Of a stretch of 20,743 nucleotides of DNA, positions 1 through 10,134 are shown piece by piece (the first letter of the stretch is position 1; the number at the start of each line of letters is the position of its first letter). The DNA is taken from contig JAUCBJ010001401.1 of NCBI GenBank assembly GCA_032718475.1, positions 1 to 20,743 on the forward strand, given 5' to 3'. The stretch is from Nemertoderma westbladi (taxonomy: Eukaryota; Xenacoelomorpha; Nemertodermatida; Nemertodermatidae). The position numbers were made by a program, and so were the translations under genes. The notes below the pieces were generated by a model. It was not told the origin of the DNA, ran no database searches, and was given only the letters and a program-made list of their open reading frames with translations.

Positions 1-1124
1 CCCGACGCAGGCCTATGGAACGTGAAAGGGGGAAAGTCTGAGATGCGTTAGCTAACAAAAATCAGGGAAGTTGAACTATTGTACCAGGCCAGCCACTGCA
101 GTAAGCGTTGTATTTGTTTTAAAATAGGGGAGATTAACCGCATTACAGTAATTTAGTTGCTTGGCGTTTATTTTGGGGCCCAAAAAAGGGGCACAGTTGA
201 CTTTGTTACCCTTTGCATTTACTACCAGGTGTCAAGTTATGAGGTCAATTGTGACTGATAACAGGGCAGCAGGGGTAAGTGGTGAAGTGTAGGCGCCTAG
301 CTAAAAATTGTGCGGTGTGATTAGGCTAAGCCAAATAAGGGAGGTTCGGGAGGTGCGTCCTGATTGTTACTACAGGATTAGCGCCCTAGTTTGTGAGCTT
401 CTTTGTGAGGGTTCATTGGGTTTTATTTTGCTTTATTCATTCATGCCCTGATGGTTTGTTGTGGGATTAGCTTGGCGTTGAGAAATTAATATATATACCA
501 AGTTTCGGCTTACTATCGTTACCTACGGTCTTGGGAGGTGAACGAAAATAAGTTTTTATCATCACGGTACCGTATTTTATTTTCTCATCTCATTTTAACC
601 CATTTCACAATTCCTACAGGTACATTTGTATAGCGAAGCCAAGGTTTACCCTTTTTCCCTTACCTGCTGCTTGAGGAACAACGATACTTGCGTCAAACAA
701 AAGCCAAAGGGTGATAAACATTATTTTGATCTATCTATGCCAAAACCCCCTTACTAGAAACATACATTTTTACATTGCAAAACTATAAAACGGTTTCATT
801 CTAGAATATTTCGGATAAAATTATGTAATATTGTTTTGGACCTCGCCACTATTTGAATTACACTGCAGATCGGATCGAGTCGGGATTCCAACTGGATTAC
901 TGGGTTGTTGTAAAATAAATTATTTAAGCGAGTGGGTATCTCGCATTATTGCCAGAAAGTTGTAGAAAATTATCATTTAAAATATTTAGATTTCCCTTTG
1001 TAGCGGGTGTTTTCTGCAATCATTACCGGTATGGATTTTAGCAGGGTTATATGTGCTATTTGAGCACAAATAACTAGCTGCATTTGGATTTTCAACAGTA
1101 TCGGATTAGCTGCTGTTGGATTTA
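1..1124. other. AT-rich non-coding DNA, nothing recognised
   Basis: No open frame of useful length, RNA gene or tandem repeat is visible here. The composition is AT-rich with scattered short A/T runs. The part next to position 1124 lies where the downstream part of the minus-strand LINE would be expected, but I cannot recognise RT sequence in it, so the LINE fragment appears to stop at about 1125. Old, unrecognisable transposon sequence is possible. Confidence 0.6.
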
Positions 1125-2141
1125 TCACAGAATATGGTCTATCTGCGACTTGTGACCACTGGGTCCACTATGAGTCCATAGCTTTCCAGTTCGCTTCTTG
1201 AACTGGGTTCCAGCCGAAAACAATCCATTTCCAGAGATAAAATCCTGAAGATGGACAGAATTTTGGTTAACACTATTGCTATAGACCCAGGGCGATGTAG
1301 GTGATTGATGCAGACTTGCATTAAAGTCTCCCAGGAATGTTAAGAATGCATGCTGATCAACTCCATCAGTAGCTGCTTGTAGATTGTGGTAGAAATTGTC
1401 CACCTCCTCTACAGGGGCAACACTAGTTGGAGAGTAGCACACAATCAGAACCACCTTAGGAAACTTCTTAGCCAGTCTTCCAGAACATGAGAAGTGGCAA
1501 CGGATGATGCGGTTAGAGATTTGGTCTATTTTGTCCAATGCTGCATGTGCAGTTGGATTCATCAATAGACCAATTCCACCATTGCCACTATCATCTGCTG
1601 ACGCGAGGGCGAGTCGCCAACCGCCCCCCATGTCCTTAATCAGAACCTCATCAGTCTGTCCAGTCTGCATTCGGTGCTCTTGAACACCCACTGCGCTAAG
1701 AGAAAGCTTATCTGCCAAGGCAGTCAGCTCACGTTGTCGCATTGGGGACCCGAGTGTTAGGGTGTTTACTGAGGCTAGTCTTGTGACTTGCCTCAGATTC
1801 TCCAATGGCTTTGTTGGTCGGGGTGGAACATGAGAGTAGCCTCCAACTCCAGAATCCCTCTCCCCATCACAATCTGGCCTTCCTGGTGACCCAGGGTTTG
1901 GGCCAGAAAGGTCATCAGGTAAGGGACTCAAAGAATTGTTGGCTGCTCTCTCTCCAGTAGGGGGTGAGACAGGCAGCCGGTCAGGAGTTAACTGACGCCT
2001 GTGAGGCCGATTGTGTCCGGTAATTCCACTGGCCTCTAGTGGCCGGACCTCCGCATTGCTAATGTAATCCATAGGGGGGGTTGGGGGGTGCTTTTTTGCC
2101 GAGTCAGCTCTCGGGGCAAATACCACACCCTGGTTTGCCAT
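1125..2141 (-). pseudogene. Non-LTR retrotransposon AP-like endonuclease domain fragment
   Basis: This is the N-terminal part of a LINE polyprotein. In such elements the domain nicks target DNA to prime reverse transcription. The open frame runs from a TTG at 2162, but the first ATG is at 2139-2141 and an in-frame stop lies at 2184-2186. Counting from the TTG as residue 1, residues 1-125 are a proline/serine-rich leader without a recognised domain. The exonuclease-endonuclease-phosphatase fold then follows: SVNTLT (N133), VQEHRM (E162), GNGGIGLLMN (193-202), CYSPTS (242-247), FLGDFNASL (D279, N281), a threonine/tryptophan-containing WTHSGPSG (329-336) and QIDHIL (340-345). The frame stops directly after IDHIL, before the C-terminal SDH motif and the whole RT. 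It is therefore 3'-truncated and not a complete gene. The motif spacing resembles RTE-type endonucleases, but the clade is uncertain. The stem-loop cluster at 2170-2530 sits immediately upstream and may be its 5' UTR. Confidence 0.85.
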
Positions 2142-2162
2142 TCCACAGGGTGGGTGTCGCAA

Positions 2163-2555
2163 TGGAGTCAGATATGAGGCCCATCACCCATATCTACTCT
2201 GGCGCACATGACCCACCATTGGCTGTTGCAGCTCATCTGCTGGGTCATGCCATGTACCCTTGCTGCCAGGTGCAGGTCGCAGTGAAGTACTCTCAGAGTG
2301 GACATGAGAACACTATACTCCTGACCAGCCATTGGTAGATCACCATCTACCTGGTCAGGCCATATACCCCTGCAGCCAAGTATATGGGTCCTTAATCCAG
2401 GACCAAGGGCGTCCTTATCCCAGAACGAAGGGGGTCCTAGTTACAGGACCAGATTTGCCCTAGTAAGAGGGTCTATGCAGCTACAGGTGGCACCTCCTTT
2501 ATGCTGCATGGAGGTGGCAAGTTTTCTTGATCTAGAATACCTGACCTGACCATAA
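2163..2555. other. Stem-loop-rich leader region next to the LINE endonuclease ORF
   Basis: This stretch has no gene but contains a series of perfect inverted repeats read directly from the sequence. They are AGATATG/CATATCT (2170-2176 with 2189-2195), CATGACCCA/TGGGTCATG (2207-2215 with 2241-2249), CCTGACCAG/CTGGTCAGG (2320-2328 with 2351-2359), the nested GGTAGAT/ATCTACC (2334-2340 with 2345-2351, sharing base 2351 with the previous stem), CCATATA/TATATGG (2360-2366 with 2381-2387), GGTCCT/AGGACC twice (2387-2404 and 2433-2450) and CACCTCC/GGAGGTG (2491-2497 with 2510-2516). On the minus strand the region lies directly upstream of the endonuclease start codon, so a structured LINE 5' UTR is the simplest reading. 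It could also be an unrelated inserted element. Confidence 0.6.
2386..2454. repeat. Three tandem copies of a 23-bp unit with dyad symmetry
   Basis: Copies at 2386-2408, 2409-2431 and 2432-2454 share the pattern G-G/C-GTCCT, a variable hexamer, then AG-GACC or AGAAC. The outer two keep the perfect GGTCCT/AGGACC stem. The middle copy has GTCCT against AGAAC, which breaks the stem. The copies are diverged, so this is an old small tandem triplication inside the stem-loop-rich region. Confidence 0.6.
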
Positions 2556-5500
2556 CTCAGTGGCAGCTGAGTGGCAGTTCAGTGGCAACTGAGAGGCAGT
2601 TCAGTAGCAACTGAGTGGAAGTTCAGTGGCAGTTCATTGGCAACTGAGAGGCAGTTCAGTAGCAACTGAGTGGAAGTTCAGTGGCAACTGAGTGGCAGTT
2701 CAGTAGCAACTGAGTGGAAGTTCAGTGGCAGTTCAGTGGCAACTGAGTGGCAGTTCAGTAGCAACTGAGTGGAAGTTCAGTAGCAACTGAGAGGCAGTTT
2801 AGTGGCAACTGAGTGGCAGTTCAGTAGCAACTGAGTGGAAGTTCAGTAGCAACTGAGTGGAAGTTCAGTGGCAACTGAGTGGAAGCTGAGTGGCAGTTCA
2901 GTGGCAACTGAGAGGCAGTTCAGTAGCAACTAAGTGGAAGTTCAGTGGCAACTGAGTGGAAGCTGAGTGGCAGTTCAGTGGCAACTGAGAGGCAGTTCAG
3001 TAGCAACTGAGTGGAAGTTCAGTAGCAACTGAGAGGCAGTTCAGGGGCAACTGAGTGGCAGTTCAGTAGCAACTGAGTGGAATTTCAGTAGCAACTGAGA
3101 GGCAGTTCAGGGGCAACTGAGTGGCAGTTCAGTAGCAACTGAGTGGAAGTTCAGTAGCAACTGAGTGGAAGTTCAGTGGCAACTGAGTGGAAGTTCAGTA
3201 GCAACTGAGTGGAAGTTCAGTGGCAGTTCAGTGGCAACTGAGTGGCAGTTCAGTGGCAACTGAGTGGCAGTTCAGTGGCACCTGAGAGGCAGTTCAGTGG
3301 CAACTGAGAGGCAGTTCAGTAGCAACTGAGTGGAAGTTCAGTAGCAACTGAGTGGAAGTTCAGTGGCAGTTCAGTGGCAACTGAGTGGCAGTTCAGTGGC
3401 ACCTGAGAGGCAGTTCAGTGGCAACTGAGTGGCAGTTCAGTAGCAACTGAGTGGAAGTTCAGTAGCAACTGAGTGGAAGTTCAGTGGCATTTCAGTGGCA
3501 ACTGAGTGGCAGTTCAGTAGCAACTGAGTGGAAGTTCAGTGGCAACTGAGTGGCAGTACAGTAGCGACTGAGTGGAAGTTCAGTGGCATTTCAGTGGCAA
3601 CTGAGTGGCAGTTCAGTAGCAACTGAGTGGAAGTTCAGTGGCAACTGAGTGGCAGTACAGTAGCAACTGAGTGGAAGTTCAGTGGCAGTTCAGTGGAAAC
3701 TTAGTGGGAGTTCAGTGGCAACTGAGAGGCAGTTCGGTGGCAACTGAGTGGCAGTTCAGTAGTAACTGAGTGGAAGTTCAGTAGCAACTGAGTGGAAGTT
3801 CAGTAGCAACTGAGTGGAAGTTCAGTGGCAGTTCAGTGGAAACTTAGTGGGAGTTCAGTGGCAACTGAGAGGCAGTTCGGTGGCAACTGAGTGGCAGTTC
3901 AGTAGTAACTGAGTGGAAGTTCAGTAGCAACTGAGTGGAAGTTCAGTGGCAACTGAGTGGAAGTTCAGTGGCAGTTCAGTTGAAACTTAGTGGGAGTTCA
4001 GTGGCAACTGAGAGGCAGTTCAGTGGCAACCGAGTGGCAGTTCAGTGGCAACTGAGTGGCAGTTCAGTGGCAACTGAGTGGCAGTTCAGTGGCACCTGAG
4101 AGGCAGTTCAGTGGCAACTGAGTGGCAGTTCAGTAGTAACTGAGTGGAAGTTCAGTAGCAACTGAGTGGAAGTTCAGTGGCAGTTCAGTGGCAACTGAGT
4201 GGCAGTTCAGTGGCAACTGAGAGGCAGTTCAGTGGCAACTGAGAGGCAGTTCAGTAGCAACTGAGTGGAAGTTCAGTAGCAACTAAGTGGAAGTTCAGTG
4301 GCAGTTCAGTGGCAACTGAGAGGCAGTTCAGTGGCAACTGAGTGGCAGTTCAGTAGTAACTGAGTGGAAGTTCAGTAGCAACTGAGTGGAAGTTCAGTGG
4401 CAGTTCAGTGGCAACTGAGTGGAAGCTGAGTGGCAGTTCAGTGGCAACTGAGAGGCAGTTCAGTAGCAACTGAGTGGAAGTTCAGTAGCAACTAAGTGGA
4501 AGTTCAGTGGCAGTTCAGTAGCAACTGAGTGGAAGTTCAGTAGCAACTGAGTGGAAGTTCAGTCGCAGTTCAGTGGCAACTGAGTGGCAGTTCTGTAGCA
4601 ACTGAGTGGAAGTTCAGTGGCAGTTCAGTGGAAACTGAGTGGGAGTTCAGTGGCAACTGAGAGGCAGTTTAGTGGCAACCGAGTGGCAGTTCAGTGGCAA
4701 CTGAGAGGCAGTTCGGTGGCAACTGAGTGGCAGTTCAGTGGCAGTTCAGTAGCAACTGAGTGGAAGTTCAGTAGCAACTGAGTGGAAGTTCAGTGGCAAC
4801 TGAGTGGAAGCTGAGTGGCAGTTCAGTGGCAACTGAGAGGCAGTTCAGTAGCAACTGAGTGGAAGTTCAGTAGCAACTGAGTGGAAGTTCAGTGGCAGTT
4901 CAGTGGCAACTGAGTGGCAGTTCAGTGGCACCTGAGAGGCAGTTCAGTGGCAACTGAGTGGCAGTTCAGTAGTAACTGAGTGGAAGTTCAGTAGCAACTG
5001 AGTGGAAGTTCAGTGGCAGTTCAGTGGCAACTGAGTGGCAGTTCAGTGGCACCTGAGAGGCAGTTCAGTGGCAACTGAGTGGCAGTTCAGTAGCAACCGA
5101 GTGGAAGTTCAGTAGCAACTGAGTGGAAGTTCAGTGGCATTTCAGTGGCAACTGAGTGACAGTTCAGTAGCAACTGCGTGGAAGTTCAGTGGCAACTGAG
5201 TGGCAGTACAGTAGCGACTGAGTGGAAGTTCAGTGGCAACCGAGTGGCAGTTCAGTGGCAACTGAGAGGCAGTTCAGTGGCAACCGAGTGGCAGTTCAGT
5301 GGCAACTGAGAGGCAGTTCGGTGGCAACTGAGTGGCAGTTCAGTGGCAGTTCAGTAGCAACTGAGTGGAAGTTCAGTAGCAACTGAGTGGAAGTTCAGTG
5401 GCAACTGAGTGGAAGCTGAGTGGCAGTTCAGTGGCAACTGAGAGGCAGTTCAGTAGCAACTGAGTGGAAGTTCAGTAGCAACTGAGTGGAAGTTCAGTGG

Positions 5501-8040
5501 CAGTTCAGTGGCAACTGAGTGGCAGTTCAGTGGCACCTGAGAGGCAGTTCAGTGGCAACTGAGTGGCAGTTCAGTAGTAATGAGTGGAAGTTCAGTAGCA
5601 ACTGAGTGGAAGTTCAGTGGCAGTTCAGTGGCAACTGAGTGGCAGTTCAGTGGCACCTGAGAGGCAGTTCATTGGCAACTGAGTGGCAGTTCAGTAGCAA
5701 CCGAGTGGAAGTTCAGTAGCAACTGAGTGGAAGTTCAGTGGCATTTCAGTGGCAACTGAGTGACAGTTCAGTAGCAACTGAGTGGAAGGTCAGTGGCAAC
5801 TGAGTGGCAGTACAGTAGCGACTGAGTGGAAGTTCAGTGGCAGTTCAGTGGAAACTTAGTGGGAGTTCAGTGGCAACTGAGAGGCAGTTCAGTGGCAACC
5901 GATTGGCAGTTCGGTGGCAACTGAGTGGCAGTTCGGTGGCAACTGAGTGGAAGTTCAGTGGCAACTGAGTGGCAGTACAGTAGCAACTGAGTGGAAGTTC
6001 AGTGGCAGTTCAGTGGAAACTTAGTGGGAGTTCAGTGGCAACTGAGAGGCAGTTCGGTGGCAACTGAGTGGCAGTTCAGTAGTAACTGAGTGGAAGTTCA
6101 GTAGCAACTGAGTGGAAGTTCAGTAGCAACTGAGTGGAAGTTCAGTGGCAGTTCAGTGGAAACTTAGTGGGAGTTCAGTGGCAACTGAGAGGCAGTTCGG
6201 TGGCAACTGAGTGGCAGTTCAGTAGTAACTGAGTGGAAGTTCAGTAGCAACTGAGTGGAAGTTCAGTGGCAACTGAGTGGAAGTTCAGTAGCAACTGAGT
6301 GGAAGTTCAGTGGCAACTGAGTGGAAGCTGAGTGGCAGTTCAGTGGCAACTGAGAGGCAGTTCAGTAGCAACTGAGTGGAAGTTCAGTAGCAACTGAGTG
6401 GAAGTTTAGTGGCAGTTCAGTGGCAACTGAGTGGCAGTTCAGTGGCACCTGAGAGGCAGTTCAGTGGCAACTGAGTGGCAGTTCAGTAGTAACTGAGTGG
6501 AAGTTCAGTAGCAACTGAGTGGAAGTTCAGTGGCAGTTCAGTGGCAACTGAGTGGCAGTTCAGTAGCAACTGAGTGGAAGTTCAGTAGCAACTGAGTGGA
6601 AGTTCAGTGGCAGTTCAGTGGCAACTGAGAGGCAGTTCAGTAGCAACTGAGTGGAAGTTCAGTAGCAACTGAGTGGAAGTTCAGTAGCAACTGAGTGGAA
6701 GTTCAGTGGCAGTTCAGTGGCAACTGAGAAGCAGTTCAGTAGCAACTGAGTGGAAGTTCAGTAGCAACTGAGTGGAAGTTCAGTGGCAGTTCAGTGGCAA
6801 CTGAGTGGCAGTTCAGTGGCACCTGAGATGCAGTTCAGTAGCAACTGAGTGGAAGTTCAGTAGCAACTGAGTGGAAGTTCAGTGGCAGTTCAGTGGCAAC
6901 TGAGAGGCAGTTCAGTAGCAACTGAGTGGAAGTTCAGTAGCAACTGAGTGGAAGTTCAGTGGCAGTTCAGTGGCAACTGAGAGGCAGTTCAGTAGCAACT
7001 GAGTGGAAGTTCAGTAGCAACTGAGTGGAAGTTCAGTGGCAGTTCAGTGGCAACTGAGTGGCAGTTCAGTGGCACCTGAGAGGCAGTTCAGTGGCAACTG
7101 AGTGGCAGTTCAGTAGTAACTGAGTGGAAGTTCAGTAGCAACTGAGTGGAAGTTCAGTGGCAGTTCAGTGGCAACTGAGTGGAAGCTGAGTGGCAGTTCA
7201 GTAGCAACTGAGTGGAAGTTCAGTAGCAACTGAGTGGAAGTTCAGTGGCAGTTCAGTGGCAACTGAGAGGCAATTCAGTAGCAACTGAGTGGAAGTTCAG
7301 TAGCAACTGAGTGGAAGTTCAGTCGCAGTTCAGTGGAAACTGAGTGGCGGTTCTGTAGCAACTGAGTGGAAGTTCAGTGGCAGTTCAGTGGCAACTGAGT
7401 GGCAGTACAGTAGCAACTGAGTGGAAGTTCAGTGGCAGTTCAGTGGAAACTGAGTGGGAGTTCAGTGGCAACTGAGAGGCAGTTCAGTGGCAACCGAGTG
7501 GCAGTTCAGTGGCAATTGAGAGGCAGTTCGGTGGCAACTGAGTGGCAGTTCAGTAGCAACTGAGTGGAAGTTCAGTAGCAACTGAGTGGAAGTTCAGTGA
7601 CAGTTCAGTGGCAACTGAGTGGAAGCTGAGTGGCAGTTCAGTGGCAACTGAGAGGCAGTTCAGTAGCAACTGAGTGGAAGTTCAGTAGCAACTGAGTGGA
7701 AGTTCAGTGGCAGTTCAGTGGCAACTGAGTGGCAGTTCAGTAGCAACTGAGTGGAAGTTCAGTAGCAACTGAGTGGAATTTCAGTGGCAGTTCAGTGGCA
7801 ACTGAGTGGCAGTTCAGTAGCAACTGAGTGGAAGTTCAGTGGCAACTGAGTGGAAGCTGAGTGGCAGTTCAGTGGCAACTGAGTGGCAGTTCAGTAGCAA
7901 CTGAGAGGCAGTTCAGTGGCAACTGAGTGGCAGTTCAGTGGCAACTGAGTGGCAGTTCAGTAGCAACTGAGAGGCAGTTCAGTGGCAACTGAGTGGCAGT
8001 TCAGTGGCAACTGAGAGGCAGCTGAGGGCAGTTCAGTGAA
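2556..8040. repeat. 11/22-bp minisatellite array, about 5.5 kb
   Basis: The array is built from two related 11-mers, X = GTGGCAGTTCA and Y = GTGGCAACTGA. They usually alternate to give a 22-bp period, with occasional X-X or Y-Y runs, for about 500 11-mers in all. Common variants are GTGGAAGTTCA, GAGGCAGTTCA, GTAGCAACTGA, GTGGCACCTGA, GTAGTAACTGA and GTGGAAGCTGA. X carries CAGTT and Y carries its reverse complement AACTG, so each junction is a short inverted repeat (CAGTT, 7 nt, AACTG; then AACTG, 5 nt, CAGTT). A 22-bp period is not a multiple of three and no long frame crosses it. The array lies between the LINE endonuclease leader and the 63-bp array. Confidence 0.97.
4644..5843. repeat. ~605-bp tandem higher-order duplication inside the 22-bp array
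   Basis: The segment 4644-5240 recurs at about 5249-5843 with an offset of 605 bp, which is 55 11-mers. After a 1-bp deletion at about 5580 (TAGTAATGAG in place of TAGTAACTGAG) the offset becomes 604. Over nearly 600 bp I see only a handful of differences, including T/C at 4680, CATTGG for CAGTGG at about 5671, and AAGGTC for AAGTTC near 5788. A separate exact match of 351 bp links 3619-3969 with 5939-6289 (offset 2320). This shows that the array grew by copying long blocks as well as single units. Confidence 0.85.
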
Positions 8041-8173
8041 AGTTTTCATCTTTATTTATCCAATTTTATTGTTGAATCCAAATTTGGGTCCCCCAAGAAT
8101 GGTACCCTCCTCCAGTTTCATGCTTTGTAAGATTAAGATATCGAATGGGAGAATCTTTTTAGGTTCGTTAAGC
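8041..8173. other. Short unique spacer between two arrays
   Basis: This is non-repetitive sequence separating the 22-bp and 63-bp arrays. On the minus strand it carries two AATAAA hexamers (plus-strand TTTATT at 8051-8056 and 8065-8070), which match a polyadenylation signal. With no identified minus-strand gene, their use is unproven. Confidence 0.5.
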
Positions 8174-8760
8174 CAAGGAATGCCTGTTTACCACCGTGGG
8201 TGATCTTCCACTGTAAACCCTTCCACTCTGTTTTCTAAAGGAATGCCTGTTCACCACCATGGGTGATCTTCCACAGTAAATCCTTCCACTCTGTTTCCTA
8301 AAAGAATGCCTGTTCACCACCATGGGTGATCTTCCACAGTAAACCCTTCCACTCTGTTCTGCTTCCTAAAGGAATGCCTGTTCACCACCATGGGTGTTCT
8401 TCCACAGTAAACCCTTCCGCTTTGTTTCCTAAAGGAATGCCTGTTCACCACCATGGGTGATCTTCCACAGTAAACCCTTCCACTTTGTTACCTAAAGGAA
8501 TGCCTGTTCACTACCATGGGTGATCTTCCACAGTAAACCCTTCCACTCTGTTTCCTAAAGGAATGCCTGTTCACTACCATGGGTGATCTTCCACAGTAAA
8601 CCCTTCCACTCTGTTTCCTAAAGGAATGCCTGTTCACTACCTTGGGTGATCTTCCACAGTAAACCCTTCCACTATGTTTCCTAAAGGAATGCCTGTTCAC
8701 CACCATGGGTGATCTTCCACAATAAACCCTTCTATACTGTTTCCTAAAGGAATTTGTTTC
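8174..8760. repeat. 63-bp tandem array, about nine copies
   Basis: Units begin with AAAGGAATGCCTGTTCACC and end with CCTTCCACTCTGTTTCCT. They start at about 8174, 8237, 8300, 8368, 8431, 8494, 8557, 8620, 8683 and, partially, 8746. The step 8300 to 8368 is longer because of a small insertion (TTCTGCTTCC in place of TTTCC). Each unit holds two dyads, CACC-ATG-GGTG and TTCCT-AA-AGGAA across the junction. Because 63 is a multiple of three, the minus strand stays open for 91 codons as a 21-residue repeat. Nothing else supports it as a gene. On the LINE strand the array follows the RT stop and the TA-rich tract, so it may have arisen at the element's 3' end. Confidence 0.95.
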
Positions 8761-8802
8761 CAAAAAACACTACTACTACGATCGGCATGCTCCATTGCAG
8801 CT

Positions 8803-8831
8803 GCATTATATATATATTACATATATATTAA
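8803..8831. repeat. TA-rich simple sequence at the 3' end of the RT fragment
   Basis: A run of TATATATAT, ACATATATAT and similar sequence follows the minus-strand RT stop codon within a few bases. RTE-type LINEs typically end in a very short 3' UTR of simple repeats, so this may be the element's 3' tail. A chance AT microsatellite is also possible. Confidence 0.5.
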
Positions 8832-10134
8832 GAGTGCTGTGCCGGGTTGTCGACAAAATTGCGCCTCCACAACTCCGTATCACCCATGATATTTGCTAGA
8901 TCATCCGCATCTTCAAGGCCAGTGTCCTTTAAGGTGCGCCTCAAGAAAGTCATGGGCTGTCCATCATGCTTATTCACTCCATGAGGCTGCCAAAGTACAA
9001 GATTATGCACTGGCTGGTCCTCACGGCGAAAGCAATGTCCTGCAAAGCGGAGGGGGTTTCGTTCAAGTGTCAAGCTAGGGGAGACTAATGAAACACCTCC
9101 AATGTTGTATAGAGTCTGATAGGAGATGTGTTCATTGTACTGACACAATAAACCCGGCGCAGCATTCTTGTGAATATGCCATTCAGAGATTTGGTATCCT
9201 CTGCAGTTAGATCCCAGCATTGACTCACATATAAGACTACTGGTACTATTGCTGACATAAATAATCGAACCTTAAGGTTCCGTTTTATTCTATGGGACTT
9301 CCAAATCCCGTAATCCCAAACGTACCTGAAGGTACGAAAAGGACCTGACTTTCTGATCCATGATCCCAGGTTGCAGAAGTCATCTACGTGCTCAAGCATA
9401 CCATCCTTAGAGCTTATGCCCTTACGATCAGACACTTCTTGAGGGCTGTCTAGGCTGACTGTCATGATTTTGGTCTTCTTGGAGTTAACAAAAAACCAAC
9501 ACTAGAAGCAACCTGCTCCAATAAGCAGATGAGCCCTTGGGCTCCCTCTAGTGATTCTGAGAGTACTCCTAAGTCATCAGCAAAGTTTAGATCAGTTAGG
9601 TACTTGGCAGGATTTCCTCGACTTCTGGAGCCAGTAGGTGGAGTTATCATCACCCCATCATCATTATGATGATCTAAGGACATGCGTAGAACATAGTCAA
9701 CGACAATTACGAATAAGAATGTGGTGCAACCATTGTACAGTGATCTGATAAGCTCACAATAATTTCCTCAGGAATCCCATATGCCGCAAGTATGCTGAAC
9801 ATACGTGAGCGAGAGACTGAATCAAAGGCCTTTAAGAAGTCAACAAAGATAACAGCCAGATAGATGCCTGTCTTTCTTAATTGATAACTCTACAATTATC
9901 CTTCTAAGTGCCAAAATGGGCTCCATGGTTCCACAACCTTTGCGGAACCCATTTTCCCACGTAACAGTCTCTCAACAGGATCCCTGATGCGATTTAATCT
10001 AATTCTGTTGTATAGCTTTGCAGCAATCGAGATTAACGAGATTCCACGAAAACATCCACGGGTTGTTAGGTTGCCCTTCTTTGGGGCTTGGACCAACTTA
10101 TTTGTTTTCGGTTCTTGAGGGACTCTCTTTGTCC
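8828..10134 (-). pseudogene. 5'-truncated, frameshifted LINE reverse transcriptase
   Basis: Read from 10134 down, this is the RT and C-terminal part of a non-LTR element. The order is: VPQEPKTNK, then PKKGNLT and RGISLISIAAKLYNRI (about 10130-9990); ENGFRKG and MEPILALRRI after a frame change near 9960; VIFVDFLKAFDS in a third frame, with the first catalytic Asp at 9839-9841; YNGCTTF joined directly to LFVIVVDYVL; NFADDLG with the catalytic DD at 9574-9579; a shift in a T-run near 9490; a thumb-like MTVSLDS to MLRRVY segment (9465-9140); another shift near 9110; and the terminal LRFAGHCFRRED and WQPHG block ending at a stop at 8828. No RNase H is seen. The conserved QG/SP block between YNG and FADD is missing, consistent with an internal deletion near 9722. 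At least four frame changes and the 5' truncation make it dead. The clade is probably RTE-like, but this is not certain. Confidence 0.9.

Noticed and set aside
1640-1660. Hammerhead-ribozyme-like CTGATGAG on the minus strand
   Set aside because: It lies in the conserved endonuclease coding region, and no matching CGAAAC core is found nearby.
2081-2338. 85-codon plus-strand frame
   Set aside because: It overlaps the endonuclease ORF and the stem-loop region antisense, with no recognisable domain.
8488-8763. 91-codon minus-strand frame of 21-residue repeats
   Set aside because: It is a by-product of the 63-bp array; it is broken by the small insertion and by variants in the remaining copies.
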